In this document: positions 43,709-52,129 of the stretch, one piece after another
Layout: each line of letters opens with the position of its first letter
Position numbering within the stretch: position 1 is the first letter of the stretch
NCBI GenBank assembly: GCA_016719295.1
Contig: JADKAF010000001.1
Location: 3,162,001-3,226,000, forward strand
Length of the DNA: 64,000 nt
Reading direction: 5' to 3'
Source of the DNA: Planctomycetota bacterium
Lineage (GTDB): Bacteria; Planctomycetota; UBA1135; JADKAF01
Position numbers and translations under genes: made by a program
Notes under the pieces: generated by a model
What the model saw: the letters and a program-made list of their open reading frames with translations, nothing else
The model's database searches: none
Told to the model about the DNA's origin: nothing

Positions 43709-43913
43709 GGGTCAGACCCCTTTGCTGATCGATGACACCCCTCGTCGATCAACGAGGGGTCTGACCCCGATTGATCGATGACCATCGGTCGGCAGCGATC
43801 GCCGTCGATCAACAGGGGGTCTGACCCCAGTTGATCAGGTGTTCCCCGCCCTCGCCCCGCTCGAGGCCGACCTGCCGATCAAATAGGGGTCAGACCCCTT
43901 TTTGATCGGCAGC
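43696..43913. repeat. Four GGGGTCWGACCCC REP-like repeats (family 2)
   Basis: Cores near 43708-43720, 43756-43768, 43815-43828 and 43886-43900, each GGGGTCAGACCCC or its complement flanked by GTCGATCAA/TTGATCG half-sites. The first two are inverted to each other. The first copy supplies the TAG stop of the preceding gene (ATCAAG TAG GGGTCAG). The fourth begins ATCAAATAGGGG, carrying a TAG at the same spot after a fossil gene tail (43839-43886). Same family as the palindrome at 41204-41285, so a single gene is bracketed by six copies. Confidence 0.8.
43839..43886 (+). pseudogene. 3' tail of a lost paralogue of the carboxypeptidase-regulatory gene
   Basis: The plus-strand frame GTG TTC CCC ... 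AAA TAG reads VFPALAPLEADLPIK, ending at a TAG inside a REP-like repeat. It aligns directly with the end of the preceding gene (VLPSLSPLEATLSIK, then TAG in a repeat), 10 of 15 residues identical, and the stop sits at the same point relative to the repeat. Nothing upstream resembles the rest of the gene; other repeats occupy that space. The likely history is duplication of gene plus repeat, then deletion between repeats. Confidence 0.65.
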
Positions 43914-43957
43914 GCTCGGACTGGCGGAGGGGCTCCTCGGCGACGTAACCTGAGCCG

Positions 43958-45460
43958 ATGCAGCAGCTCGCCACCACCCTCGCGTCGACGCTCGCGCTCG
44001 TCGCGGTGCTCTCCGCGCCCACCATCGCGCAAGTGCACTATCACGCCGACGGACACCCGTGGAAGCAGCGCGCGCGCTCCGGCCCCGACGCGGAGGTTCC
44101 CGGCTGGTTCCTGAACCTCGGCATCACCGGCCTCCGCGTGCAGCTCCTCGAGAAGGAGCCGCGAGCGCTGGCGGTCATGCACGTGTTCGCGGGCACCCCG
44201 GCCGCCGGCAAGCTCGCCGTCGGCGATGTGCTGCTCGGCGTCGATGGCCAGCCGTTCTCCGCCGATCACCAGAACGGCTACGGCATGAAGGTCTTCGGCG
44301 CCAAGGGACCGATCGAAGAGTTCGCCGCGGCGCTGGAAGCGTGCCAAGCCAAGAGCGGGAAGGGTGTGCTGCGTGTGACGCGGCGGCACGGCGAGGCGAC
44401 CGAGGATGTCGAGCTCGCGATCGGCAAGGAGTACGGCGCTTTCGGGCCGAGCTACCCGAAGGACTGCGCGAAGTCGGAGAAGATCCGCCTCGAGCTTCTG
44501 GAGTTCCTCCGCAAGCAGCAGCGCGAGGACGGCTCGTTCGGCGACGAGATCACCGACACCTTCGCCCCGCTCGCGATGCTCTCGAGCGGAACCGTGGAAG
44601 ACCTCGCCGCGGTGGAGCGCAACGCGCGCTGGCACGCGAAAACGACGAAGGAGAAGGACAAGGGCGGCCTCATCAACTGGCGCTACATGTCCGCCGCGAT
44701 CGTGCTCTCCGAGCTCTACTTGAGCTCGAAGGCCGAGTGGATCGTGCCCGAGCTCCAGGAGATCTACACCTTCCTCCACTCCAGCCAGTACGTGGATCTC
44801 GCGCAGGTGAACCCGAAGGCGAAGGAGAGCCATCCGCACTCGTTCCCGAAGACGGCCATGGACGCCCACGGCGGCTGGGGCCACAACCCGGGCTTCGAGG
44901 GCTACGGTCCAATCGCGATGCTGACCGGGCAAGGCGCGCTCGCGTTCTCGCTGATGAAGCGCTGCGGCGTCGCCGTCGATCGCCGACGCCACGACGCGGC
45001 CTACGCGTTCCTCGCGCGCGGCACCGGAGTCGAAGGCTACGTCTGGTACGCGGACGATGTCGCGAGCCCGAAGGACTGGGCCGATCACGGACGCACCGGC
45101 GCCGCCGGGATCGCGAACGTGCTAGCACCTTACAACGAGCTGATCTTCCGCGAGCGCGCGCTCTTGCACGCGCAGCAGATAGGCATGCATCCGCAGAGCT
45201 TCCCCGACACGCACGGCTCGCCGCCGATGGGCATGGCCTACGCCGGTGTCGCCGCGTTCGCCGATCCCGAGAGCTTCCGCAAGCTGATGGACGCGAACCG
45301 CTGGTGGTTCGCCCTCGCGCAGTGCAGCGACGGCACCTACTACTACCAGCCGAACCGCGACAACGCGGGCTACGGCGGAGACTCGCGCCTCACGATCAGC
45401 GCGGTCGTCGCGTTCCTCTTCTCGCTGGAGCGCCGGAACTTGGCGCTCAGCGGGCGCTGA
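43958..45460 (+). CDS. DUF6288-like secreted protein with PDZ domain and helical toroid
   Basis: A 500-aa exported protein (signal QLATTLASTLALVAVLSAPTIAQ). Residues about 50-150 form a PDZ-like region (GWFLNLGITGLRVQLLEKEP, VFAGTPAAGKLAVGDVLLGVDG). The rest (about 165-500) is helical with repeated elements (LLEFLRKQQREDGSFGDEI, AMDAHGGWGHNPGFEGYGP, NRWWFALAQCSDGTYYYQP), like an alpha/alpha toroid of the terpenoid-cyclase or prenyltransferase type. This matches DUF6288, common in planctomycetes and of unknown function. A weak hairpin (GCGAGG/CCTCGC) follows near 45475-45493. Confidence 0.8.
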   Translation: MQQLATTLASTLALVAVLSAPTIAQVHYHADGHPWKQRARSGPDAEVPGWFLNLGITGLRVQLLEKEPRALAVMHVFAGTPAAGKLAVGDVLLGVDGQPFSADHQNGYGMKVFGAKGPIEEFAAALEACQAKSGKGVLRVTRRHGEATEDVELAIGKEYGAFGPSYPKDCAKSEKIRLELLEFLRKQQREDGSFGDEITDTFAPLAMLSSGTVEDLAAVERNARWHAKTTKEKDKGGLINWRYMSAAIVLSELYLSSKAEWIVPELQEIYTFLHSSQYVDLAQVNPKAKESHPHSFPKTAMDAHGGWGHNPGFEGYGPIAMLTGQGALAFSLMKRCGVAVDRRRHDAAYAFLARGTGVEGYVWYADDVASPKDWADHGRTGAAGIANVLAPYNELIFRERALLHAQQIGMHPQSFPDTHGSPPMGMAYAGVAAFADPESFRKLMDANRWWFALAQCSDGTYYYQPNRDNAGYGGDSRLTISAVVAFLFSLERRNLALSGR

Positions 45461-45573
45461 AGCTCTCCCGCGAGTGCGAGGAAGGCCCTCGCGCCGCCGA
45501 GCTCGCTAGCTTGGAGGCGTCGCGTGCGAGCAACCCCTTCGCAACCGACGCACCGTCAGCGCACAATCAGGGC

Positions 45574-47280
45574 ATGCGCTCCACCCTTCGCTGCCCGCTC
45601 TTCGCCCGCGTCGCCAGCGTCGTGGGCCTCGGCACCCTGCTCGCGCCGGCCCAGGAAGTTGCCGCGGAGCGCGACGAGATCGCCGCTCGCATCGCGCATG
45701 CACGGGAGCTCCTCGCGGCGATCGGCTACCCGGTCCCCGCCACCGTGACGCACGAAGAGCGCAACGCCGAGCAGGCGCTCGCGGATCTCGACGCGCAGCA
45801 GGAGCTCTTTCAGAGCGGCGAGAGCTTCGAGCTACAGCATGCGCTGCTCTCGCGCCTGAACCTCCCGGCGGGAGATTCACCAGCGGAGCTGCGCCGCCAG
45901 ACCTTGGAAGGCCTGGCGAGCGGGATCAGCGCCTACTACGACCCGCTGCGGAAGCGCTTCGCCTTGCTCGCGACGGACTCGCGCGCGATCTCCGACCGCC
46001 TCGGGGGCGGTCTGCAGCTCGTGGTGCACGAGCTCGTCCACGCGCATCAGGACGAACGCGAAGGCGGCTTGGAGCGCCTGTTCGGCAGCGCACCCCGCAC
46101 TCTCGACACCCTGCTGGCGCGCCGCTGCGCGATCGAAGGCGAGGCCGACCTCGCCGCGACGCTGGCCATCGGCGGAACCGGCGCGCTGGAGCAGCTCGAC
46201 GACGAAGCCATGCGCATGCTGACCAGCGTGCTCGGAGGAGAGTTCTCCGGACTTCTCTACGACGCTGGCCGCAGGCTCGCTCTCGCAAGCTATCGCAGCG
46301 CGGGGCTGGACGGCGTGCGCGCCCTCGGGACGCGTCCGCCCAGCTCCAGCGAGCAGGCGCTGCATCCGTCGAAGCTCGGAAAGGATCTACCGACGGCGCT
46401 CGTGGCCCCCGAGCTCGAGGGCTTCCAGCTCGCACGCAAGACCACGCTGGGCGAGCTCTTCAGCTTGCACGTGCTGCGCCTGCTGAAGGTCGAGCAGCTC
46501 GAAGCCGCGATCGCCGCCGCGGGCTGGGACGGAGACCTGCTCGTCGCGTACGACCGCGGCGACGAGCGGAACGCCGTGCTGCTCTGGCGCAGCTTCTGGG
46601 ATCGCGAGGAGGACGCAGCCGACTTCGAGAGCCGGCTGAAGCCGCGCGCGCGCGTCGTGATCTCGCGCAAAGGACGCGTCGTGGACTGGTTCGCCTTCGC
46701 CGAGACCGCTCTGCGAGCACGGGCCGCCGCTGCGTTCGCCCGACAGCGCGAGGAGCCTCCGGAGAGCTCGGCGGACGCCGCGAGCACCGCCGCGGAAGAG
46801 CTCGTGCTGCGCGAGCGGCTGCGCCGTAGCGAGCAGGAGGGCGGCCAATGGCGTCACGCGGAGATCGGCCTCAGCGTGCCGGTCCCCGAGGGCTGGCAGC
46901 TCACGACCATTCGCGGCATGCAGGTCCTGATCGAGAAGAAGCCCCCGCAGCCAAGCTTCACGACGAACCTCAACGTGGGAAAGTCTCCACGGGGAAAGAT
47001 CGGCGACCTGGATGCGCTGGAGGCCGCCACGCGAGACCAATTCCAGCAGTTCGAGCTCTCCATCCTCGCGATGGAGCGAGGCCGCCGAGGAAAGCACGAG
47101 GTGCTGAGCGGTGAATACAAAGGGAAGTTCCCCGGTACGCCCCTGCTGCACTTCTTCTTCCTCGCCTACCTCCACGGGGAGCGACAGGTCTGGGTAACGC
47201 TGACCACGACGCAGGATCGCAGCGCGGCCGAGCTCGACGCCTTCCGGGCCCTCATGCGCTCGATCGCGATCGACGGCTGA
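45574..47280 (+). CDS. Exported HExxH-containing putative metalloprotease
   Basis: A 568-aa protein with a signal peptide (about 1-26, ending LAPAQEV). A helical N-terminal half contains the zinc motif VVHELVHAHQDE (H152-E153-H156) followed by a plausible third ligand in CAIEGEADLAATL (E189-type). This resembles gluzincin-like DUF peptidases. A C-terminal domain (about 420-568; IGLSVPVPEGWQLTTIRGMQ, HEVLSGEYKGKFPGTPLLH) looks like the PsbP/DcrB-type beta domain of lipoproteins. The larger frame to 44059 is only an overlap with the preceding gene. Likely an extracytoplasmic peptidase; substrate unknown. Confidence 0.7.
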   Translation: MRSTLRCPLFARVASVVGLGTLLAPAQEVAAERDEIAARIAHARELLAAIGYPVPATVTHEERNAEQALADLDAQQELFQSGESFELQHALLSRLNLPAGDSPAELRRQTLEGLASGISAYYDPLRKRFALLATDSRAISDRLGGGLQLVVHELVHAHQDEREGGLERLFGSAPRTLDTLLARRCAIEGEADLAATLAIGGTGALEQLDDEAMRMLTSVLGGEFSGLLYDAGRRLALASYRSAGLDGVRALGTRPPSSSEQALHPSKLGKDLPTALVAPELEGFQLARKTTLGELFSLHVLRLLKVEQLEAAIAAAGWDGDLLVAYDRGDERNAVLLWRSFWDREEDAADFESRLKPRARVVISRKGRVVDWFAFAETALRARAAAAFARQREEPPESSADAASTAAEELVLRERLRRSEQEGGQWRHAEIGLSVPVPEGWQLTTIRGMQVLIEKKPPQPSFTTNLNVGKSPRGKIGDLDALEAATRDQFQQFELSILAMERGRRGKHEVLSGEYKGKFPGTPLLHFFFLAYLHGERQVWVTLTTTQDRSAAELDAFRALMRSIAIDG

Positions 47281-47353
47281 ACCGCGGCCAGCGCACGAGC
47301 GAGCGATGCATCCAGGGCGCTTGCACGCGCATCCCGTCGAGCGGCCGCAGCTC

Positions 47354-48709
47354 ATGCGACGCGTGCGGCGACGTGCCCTCGCGGTCCTGCTCGGCGTCGT
47401 CTGCGGGCTCGGCGCCGTCGAGCTCGCGATGCGCGCCCTCGCACCGCTCCCGACGCTCTCCCGCGAAGAGCGCTTCCACCGCGAGATCGCGATCGCCGAC
47501 CGCGAGCGGCTCTATCGTTTGCGCGCCGGCGCGCGCTCGGACTGGAGCCGCGCCAGCGCACAGGACGATCGCTCCGTGCCGTTCACGATCGACGCTGAGG
47601 GACGGCGCGCGCGAGAGTTCGACTCGGGCGGAGCGGGCGCGGAGCTCCGCGTCGCCTGCTTCGGCGATTCGACGACGATGGGCTTCGGCGTCGGGGACGA
47701 GGAGCACTTCCCCTATCTCCTCGGGGCGCGGCTCGCGCAGCGGCATCCCGAGCGCCGCGTGCGCGTCTTCAACTGCGGCACGCACGGCTACACGAGCGCT
47801 CAGGGCCGCGCGCACTTCGAGGAGCTCGCCACCGCGCTGCGACCGGAGCTCGTGATCCTGGCCTTCGGCTACAACGACGCCGATCGCTCGGCGCTCGACG
47901 AGCAGAGCATTGCCGCGGCACAGCCGCCGTTCACCTGGGCTCCGCTGCACGAGCTCGCCGAGAGCAGCAGCGCCGCCTATCGCTCGCTCTGGAAGCTCGC
48001 GCATCCGCTCCGCGCGCGGCCGCGGCCCGGCACGCGCGTCTCGCGCGAGGCGTTCGCCGCGCATCTCCGCGCGATCGCCGAGCGCGCGCGAGCGCTCGGA
48101 GCGCGAACGGTGATCGTCGACTCGTGCGTTCCACACTCGTACCTGCGTGAGACGACGCGAAGCCTCGCCGAAGAGCTCTCTGCGCCCTATCTCTGTTTGC
48201 GCGAGCTCTTCGAGTGCGCCGCGCGCTCCCGCGGCAGCGAGACCTTCCCCGAGAGCGCGCGAGGAGACGCTGCGCTATCGACGCTGCGCGCACGCTGGCG
48301 CGGCGATCAGCCCGCGGCGCTGCTCTTGATCGACCGCAGCGATCCGGCGCGCCTGCCGCGACTCCTCCCGCTCCGCGACGACGGCGCGGGCGGCGACGAG
48401 GTCGCCGGCGACGGCATCCAGACCATCGCGACGCCGCTCGTCCCGATGCACGCCGCGCTCGAGTGGACGATCGCCGATCGCGCCAACATCGAAGCCCATC
48501 CTCGCGCCGCGGCCTACCTCTTCTATCGGCTGCTCGAGCTCGAAGCGCAGCAGGGCTACGACACGCCGGTCCTGGACGAAGAGCTCTGGCTGCGCGGCAT
48601 CGGCGACTCTCTGCGGACCTACGTCAGCGATCTCGGCCATCCCAATGCCACGGGTCACGCCGAGATCGCGCGGGCGCTCGACGAGCTGCTCGCGCGCGCG
48701 GAGCGCTGA
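47354..48709 (+). CDS. SGNH/GDSL-family hydrolase with signal anchor
   Basis: A 451-aa protein. The N-terminus MRRVRRRALAVLLGVVCGLGAVELAM gives a membrane anchor. The SGNH blocks are present: block I VACFGDSTTMGFGVGD (nucleophile Ser), block II NCGTHGYTSAQG (Gly), block III LVILAFGYNDAD (Asn) and block V SDLGHPNATGHAEIARALDELL (Asp and His). Members hydrolyse esters on polysaccharides or lipids; an acetyl-polysaccharide esterase would fit next to an LPMO. The upstream ATG at 47306 is possible, but the internal one gives the better signal. The intervening region (about 200-330) is longer than in simple esterases. Confidence 0.85.
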   Translation: MRRVRRRALAVLLGVVCGLGAVELAMRALAPLPTLSREERFHREIAIADRERLYRLRAGARSDWSRASAQDDRSVPFTIDAEGRRAREFDSGGAGAELRVACFGDSTTMGFGVGDEEHFPYLLGARLAQRHPERRVRVFNCGTHGYTSAQGRAHFEELATALRPELVILAFGYNDADRSALDEQSIAAAQPPFTWAPLHELAESSSAAYRSLWKLAHPLRARPRPGTRVSREAFAAHLRAIAERARALGARTVIVDSCVPHSYLRETTRSLAEELSAPYLCLRELFECAARSRGSETFPESARGDAALSTLRARWRGDQPAALLLIDRSDPARLPRLLPLRDDGAGGDEVAGDGIQTIATPLVPMHAALEWTIADRANIEAHPRAAAYLFYRLLELEAQQGYDTPVLDEELWLRGIGDSLRTYVSDLGHPNATGHAEIARALDELLARAER

Positions 48710-48774
48710 GACGCGAGCGTGGCGATCGTTCCGCGCCGCGCCTAGCATGCTCGGGTCTCCGGAGGCCTCCGCCC

Positions 48775-50163
48775 ATGTCGCTCCTCCTCGCCAGCGCGTC
48801 GCTCTTGCTCGCCACTTCCGCGGTACCGGTGCCCCACGGCACCGTCGTCTCCCCGCTGAGCCGCGTCTATCGCGTCTACCAGAGCAACCCGGAGAACCCG
48901 AGCTTTCCGCTCGCCGCCAACGCCGTGCGCATCGACGGCACCTCGTCCTACTACACGTGGAACGAGCTCTCGCGGAACATCCCCGCCGCGGTGAGCGCGG
49001 GTCTGCCGCCGGGCTTCGACTACTCGCCGTGGATCCCCGACGGCCAGCTCGCGAGCGCGGGTCGCGTCGATCTGCAGACCCACGGGCGCACCTACGCGGG
49101 CCTCGATCAAGTCAGCGCGGACTGGCCGACGACGCCGGTCGTAGCGGGCGCGACCGTGCAGGTCGAGTTCCTCGCGACCGCGCCGCACAACCCGAGCGTC
49201 TGGGACGTGTGGATGACGAGCGCCGATTGGGATGCGACCACGGCGCTCAACTGGCGGCAGATGCGCTTCCTCGGGCGACCGAACGTGAGCTTCGCGGGGA
49301 ACCGCTACCGCTTCGACGTGCAGATCCCCGCCGATCGCCGCGGCCATCACGTGCTCTGGGTCGCTTGGCAGCGCAACGACCCGGTGGGCGAGGTCTTCTT
49401 CTCCACCTCGGATCTCCAGATTCTCGCGCCGAACGACGAGTGCACGGGAGCGCTAGCCGTCGCGGAGGGCGACCATGCGACGCTCTCGACGCGGGGCGCC
49501 AGCCGCAGCGCCGGGGCGGCGAGCTGCGAGACCGGCACGAGCGGCGATCTCTGGTATCGCCTGACGGCGCGCTGCGCGGGCACGCTTCGCGCCGAGACCT
49601 GCATGAGCGCGGTCGCGTTCGACTCCGTAGTCTCGCTCTGGTCGGGAAGCTGCGGCGCGCCGAGCCTGCTCGCCTGCAACGACGATGCCTGTGGCGCGCT
49701 CTCCGCCGCGCGCGCGCCCGTGCAAGCCGGCCAGAGCGTGCTCGTGAAGGTCGCGTGGCGCGGAACGCCGCCGCCGAGCTTCACGCTGAGCCTCTCCTAC
49801 GAGAACGGCACGGGCAGCATCACCGAGATACAGCCCGGCTGCGGAGGTGCGCTGCTCGTCGCGGAGGGTGCTCCCAATCCCGGCGGCTTCCTGCGCTATG
49901 CGCTGCCGCCGCGCGGGCAAGCACAGCTCCTCTGGCTCGGCGTGAGCGCGACAAGGGTCCCGCTCTGCACGGGCTGCGCGATCGGCGCCGATCCCGCCGT
50001 GGTCACGCCGAGTGCCAACCTCCGCGCTCAAGTGCCGTGCGACGCCGCGTTCGTCGGCGCGGTCTGGTTCACGCAGGGCGCGGATCTGCTCATCGGCTCG
50101 TGCGCTCTCGGCAGCACGGCGATCGCGCTCAGCCCGACGCTGCGCACGACGATCGGGAGCTGA
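48775..50163 (+). CDS. AA10 lytic polysaccharide monooxygenase with C-terminal Cys-repeat and tail module
   Basis: A 462-aa protein. The signal peptide (MSLLLASASLLLATSAVPVP) ends just before His21, the expected N-terminal copper ligand (HGTVVSPLSRVY). The AA10 core (about 21-218) has PDGQLASAGRVD, the second His ligand H138 in ATAPHNPSVWDVWMT and HHVLWVAWQRNDPVGEVFFS with a Phe at the axial position. Cleavage of chitin or cellulose is expected. It lacks a classical CBM. Residues about 220-340 form one Cys-rich repeat (NDECTGAL..., CNDDACGALSA), and about 343-462 a C-terminal module, both shared with the 27608 product. GGAGG precedes the ATG well. Confidence 0.9.
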   Translation: MSLLLASASLLLATSAVPVPHGTVVSPLSRVYRVYQSNPENPSFPLAANAVRIDGTSSYYTWNELSRNIPAAVSAGLPPGFDYSPWIPDGQLASAGRVDLQTHGRTYAGLDQVSADWPTTPVVAGATVQVEFLATAPHNPSVWDVWMTSADWDATTALNWRQMRFLGRPNVSFAGNRYRFDVQIPADRRGHHVLWVAWQRNDPVGEVFFSTSDLQILAPNDECTGALAVAEGDHATLSTRGASRSAGAASCETGTSGDLWYRLTARCAGTLRAETCMSAVAFDSVVSLWSGSCGAPSLLACNDDACGALSAARAPVQAGQSVLVKVAWRGTPPPSFTLSLSYENGTGSITEIQPGCGGALLVAEGAPNPGGFLRYALPPRGQAQLLWLGVSATRVPLCTGCAIGADPAVVTPSANLRAQVPCDAAFVGAVWFTQGADLLIGSCALGSTAIALSPTLRTTIGS

Positions 50164-50210
50164 GAGGCTGAGCAGAAATCGAGCATACAGCTTCTCAGAT
50201 CTTTGCTGGC

Positions 50211-50258
50211 GCAGCGCCTGACAGCGCTGCAGCCCGTTCGTGAGCGATTCTCGCTCAC
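50211..50258. terminator. Two adjacent hairpins between convergent genes
   Basis: 50211-50230: 7-bp stem GCAGCGC/GCGCTGC with a 6-base loop. 50240-50258: 8-bp perfect stem GTGAGCGA/TCGCTCAC with a 3-base loop, overlapping the ispH stop. Neither has a clear U-tract, so a bidirectional intrinsic-type terminator is plausible but not proved. Confidence 0.5.
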
Positions 50259-51097
50259 TCTCTGAGCGCGAGCAACGCGACCTCGACCGCGGCGATCCGT
50301 TCGTCAGGCGTCGAGGTCCCCGCGGTGAGGCCCACCTTCGCGCAGCCCTCGAACCAGCGCGCCTCGAGCTCCTCGGGGCCCTGCACCCAATGCACGGGCT
50401 TCCCCGCGCGCTGACAGGTGAGGGCGAGCTGCTTCGTGTTGTGCGAGCTCCTGCCGCCGACCACGACGACCACATCGACCTCGCGCACCAAGGCCTCGAC
50501 CGCGCGCTGCCGTTGCTTCGTCGGCTCGCAGATCGTGTCGCGGAACTGGACCTCGGCGTCGGGGTTCGCGGCGCGGATCGCCCGCAGCAGCTCCGCGGCC
50601 TCCCGCTCCGGCACCGTCGTCTGCGCGATCACCCCGAGCTTCGCGTGCGGCCAGCGCTGCACCTCGGCCGCGCTGCCGACCACGGTGAACGAGGCGAGAT
50701 CGCCGGTGAGCCCGCGCACCTCGACGTGCCCCGCGCGCCCGAGCACGACGACGTGGAACCCAGCACTCTGCAGCGCGAGCGCCGCATCGTGCGCGCGTCG
50801 CACGAGCGGGCAGGTCGTGTCCACGAGCTCGGCGCCGCTCGCGCGGAGGGCCGAACGCTCGCGCTCGGAGATCCCGTGCGCGGTGATGAGCGCGCGCGGC
50901 GTCGCCACGCCCCCCCGGCGTTCCCCCTCCGCGACCTTCCGGAACCCCCGCGCGGCGAGCGCGACCTCGACCTCCTCGTTGTGCACGAGCGCGCCGTAGA
51001 GCGTCGTCTCCTCCGGGCGCTCGAGCGTCATCGCGATCTCGAGCGCATCGCGCACGCCGAAGCAGAACCCCATCGCAGAAGCCCGCACGACTTCCAT
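50255..51097 (-). CDS. ispH: 4-hydroxy-3-methylbut-2-enyl diphosphate reductase
   Basis: A 280-aa iron-sulfur enzyme of the MEP isoprenoid pathway making IPP and DMAPP. All three cluster cysteines are present (C12 in GFCFGV, C96 in DTTCPLV, C190 in DTICEPT), as are His40 (LVHN), His74 (TAHG), His124/Glu126 (GHVE) and the SSHNTKQL motif. The length is normal. The ATG at 51095-51097 starts MEVVRASAMG. A longer frame upstream is not believable. It is a single gene, convergent with the LPMO, with hairpins at its 3' end. Confidence 0.96.
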   Translation of the reverse strand: MEVVRASAMGFCFGVRDALEIAMTLERPEETTLYGALVHNEEVEVALAARGFRKVAEGERRGGVATPRALITAHGISERERSALRASGAELVDTTCPLVRRAHDAALALQSAGFHVVVLGRAGHVEVRGLTGDLASFTVVGSAAEVQRWPHAKLGVIAQTTVPEREAAELLRAIRAANPDAEVQFRDTICEPTKQRQRAVEALVREVDVVVVVGGRSSHNTKQLALTCQRAGKPVHWVQGPEELEARWFEGCAKVGLTAGTSTPDERIAAVEVALLALRE

Positions 51098-51141
51098 CGC
51101 GTCCTCCTCGCGGTGGAGCAGCTCCGCCGCGCAGCGCGTAG

Positions 51142-51879
51142 GTGTGTGCGCAACAGGACCGGACGCGTGCTTCGCTCTTCTTGCGAGCGCCGAGCCGCGG
51201 AGCGAAGCTGTGCCCGTCGACGCCGCAGGAGCGCTGCCGTCCCTTGGCGTTCCCCATCCAGCGGATCGCCTTCGAACGCGCGAGGAACGACCTCGCGCTC
51301 GAGATCCGCCTGCGCCTGCTCCCTCCGGACCAAGGCGGGCGCCACCAGCCGATCTCGGATGGCGATCGCCCGCACTGGAAGCTCGGGAACACGTGGCTCG
51401 GGCGCCCCACGGACAACGAAGGTGCGATCTTTCTCGCAGGCCAGGCAACGCTGACGCCGGGAGCCGAGGGGCCCGCCCTTCTCGTGCCGCTGATCTAGGA
51501 GCGCTGGGCCACGTTCGAGGTCGGCGCCGTGCGGCCGATGCTCGAAGGCGCTCGCGTCGTCGGCTATGCGATCGTGACCAAGGTGCGACGCGCCGCGGAG
51601 CTGCCGCTACACGAGCGCCTGCACCGCGTCCGCGAGCGCCTGCTCACGCTCTACTGGATGCTCTTCGATCGTTATGCGGACGAAGCACCCGTCGCGGGCG
51701 AGCTCTCGGATGACCTGCTCGACATCTACGTCGACGTTTCTCGCGGCCTCGCGCTCGGGAGGTCGCCGGCGACGCGCGCCGCGGCGCTGTGGGAATGGCG
51801 CTTCCACTTCGATATGCACTGGGGCGCTCACGCGGTGCAGGCGTTGAACGCGCTGCACCACGCTTGCGCCTCGGGCTAG
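51142..51879 (+). pseudogene. EF-Tu-like/DUF5063 fusion gene split by an in-frame TAG
   Basis: One plus frame contains two sensible halves separated only by a TAG at 51496-51498. The first half ends IRLRLLPPDQGGRHQPISDG, then GPALLVPLI, a beta-barrel pattern like the C-terminal EF-Tu-like domain. After the TAG the frame continues ERWATFEVGAVRPMLEGARV (completing that barrel), then LLTLYWMLFDRYADEAPVAG and AALWEWRFHFDMHWGAHAVQ, matching DUF5063. The barrel is cut mid-domain, so the stop is an interruption rather than a natural end. The start is uncertain (51142 or a TTG near 51244). Confidence 0.65.
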
Positions 51880-51904
51880 AGGCGCGAGAAGCACCGACAG
51901 GGCC

Positions 51905-52129
51905 TCAGCGCCCGTCTCTCTCGTTCAGGCGATCCCGCCGCCGGTACTCCTCCACCAGCAGCCCCCCGATCCCCCAGTCCTCGAGCGCGACTTCGTCGAT
52001 CACGACGAAGGTCGTGCGGGGGTCCTTTGCAAGGATGCGCTGCAGCGCCTCGGTGATCGCCTGCACGAGCGCCTGCTTCTGGGCGCGCGTCGCGCCCTCG
52101 CGCGTGATCTTCACGTTCACGTACGGCAT
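51905..52129 (-). CDS. 4-oxalocrotonate tautomerase-family protein
   Basis: A 74-aa protein starting MPYVNVKITREGATRAQK. Pro2 becomes the N-terminal catalytic proline after Met removal. The family core is kept (VQAITEALQRILAKDPRTTF, VVIDEVALEDWGIGG), with a short extra C-terminal tail (EEYRRRDRLNERDGR) beyond the usual 62 residues. It interconverts enol and keto acids or detoxifies isomers. Its start overlaps the end of the SnoaL-like gene by 13 bases, and it closes a three-gene operon. Confidence 0.88.
   Translation of the reverse strand: MPYVNVKITREGATRAQKQALVQAITEALQRILAKDPRTTFVVIDEVALEDWGIGGLLVEEYRRRDRLNERDGR

Noticed and set aside
44059..47280. A single 1073-codon plus frame covering two genes
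   Set aside because: The first 1.5 kb is an out-of-frame reading of the DUF6288-like gene; only the part from 45574 is natural protein with its own signal peptide.
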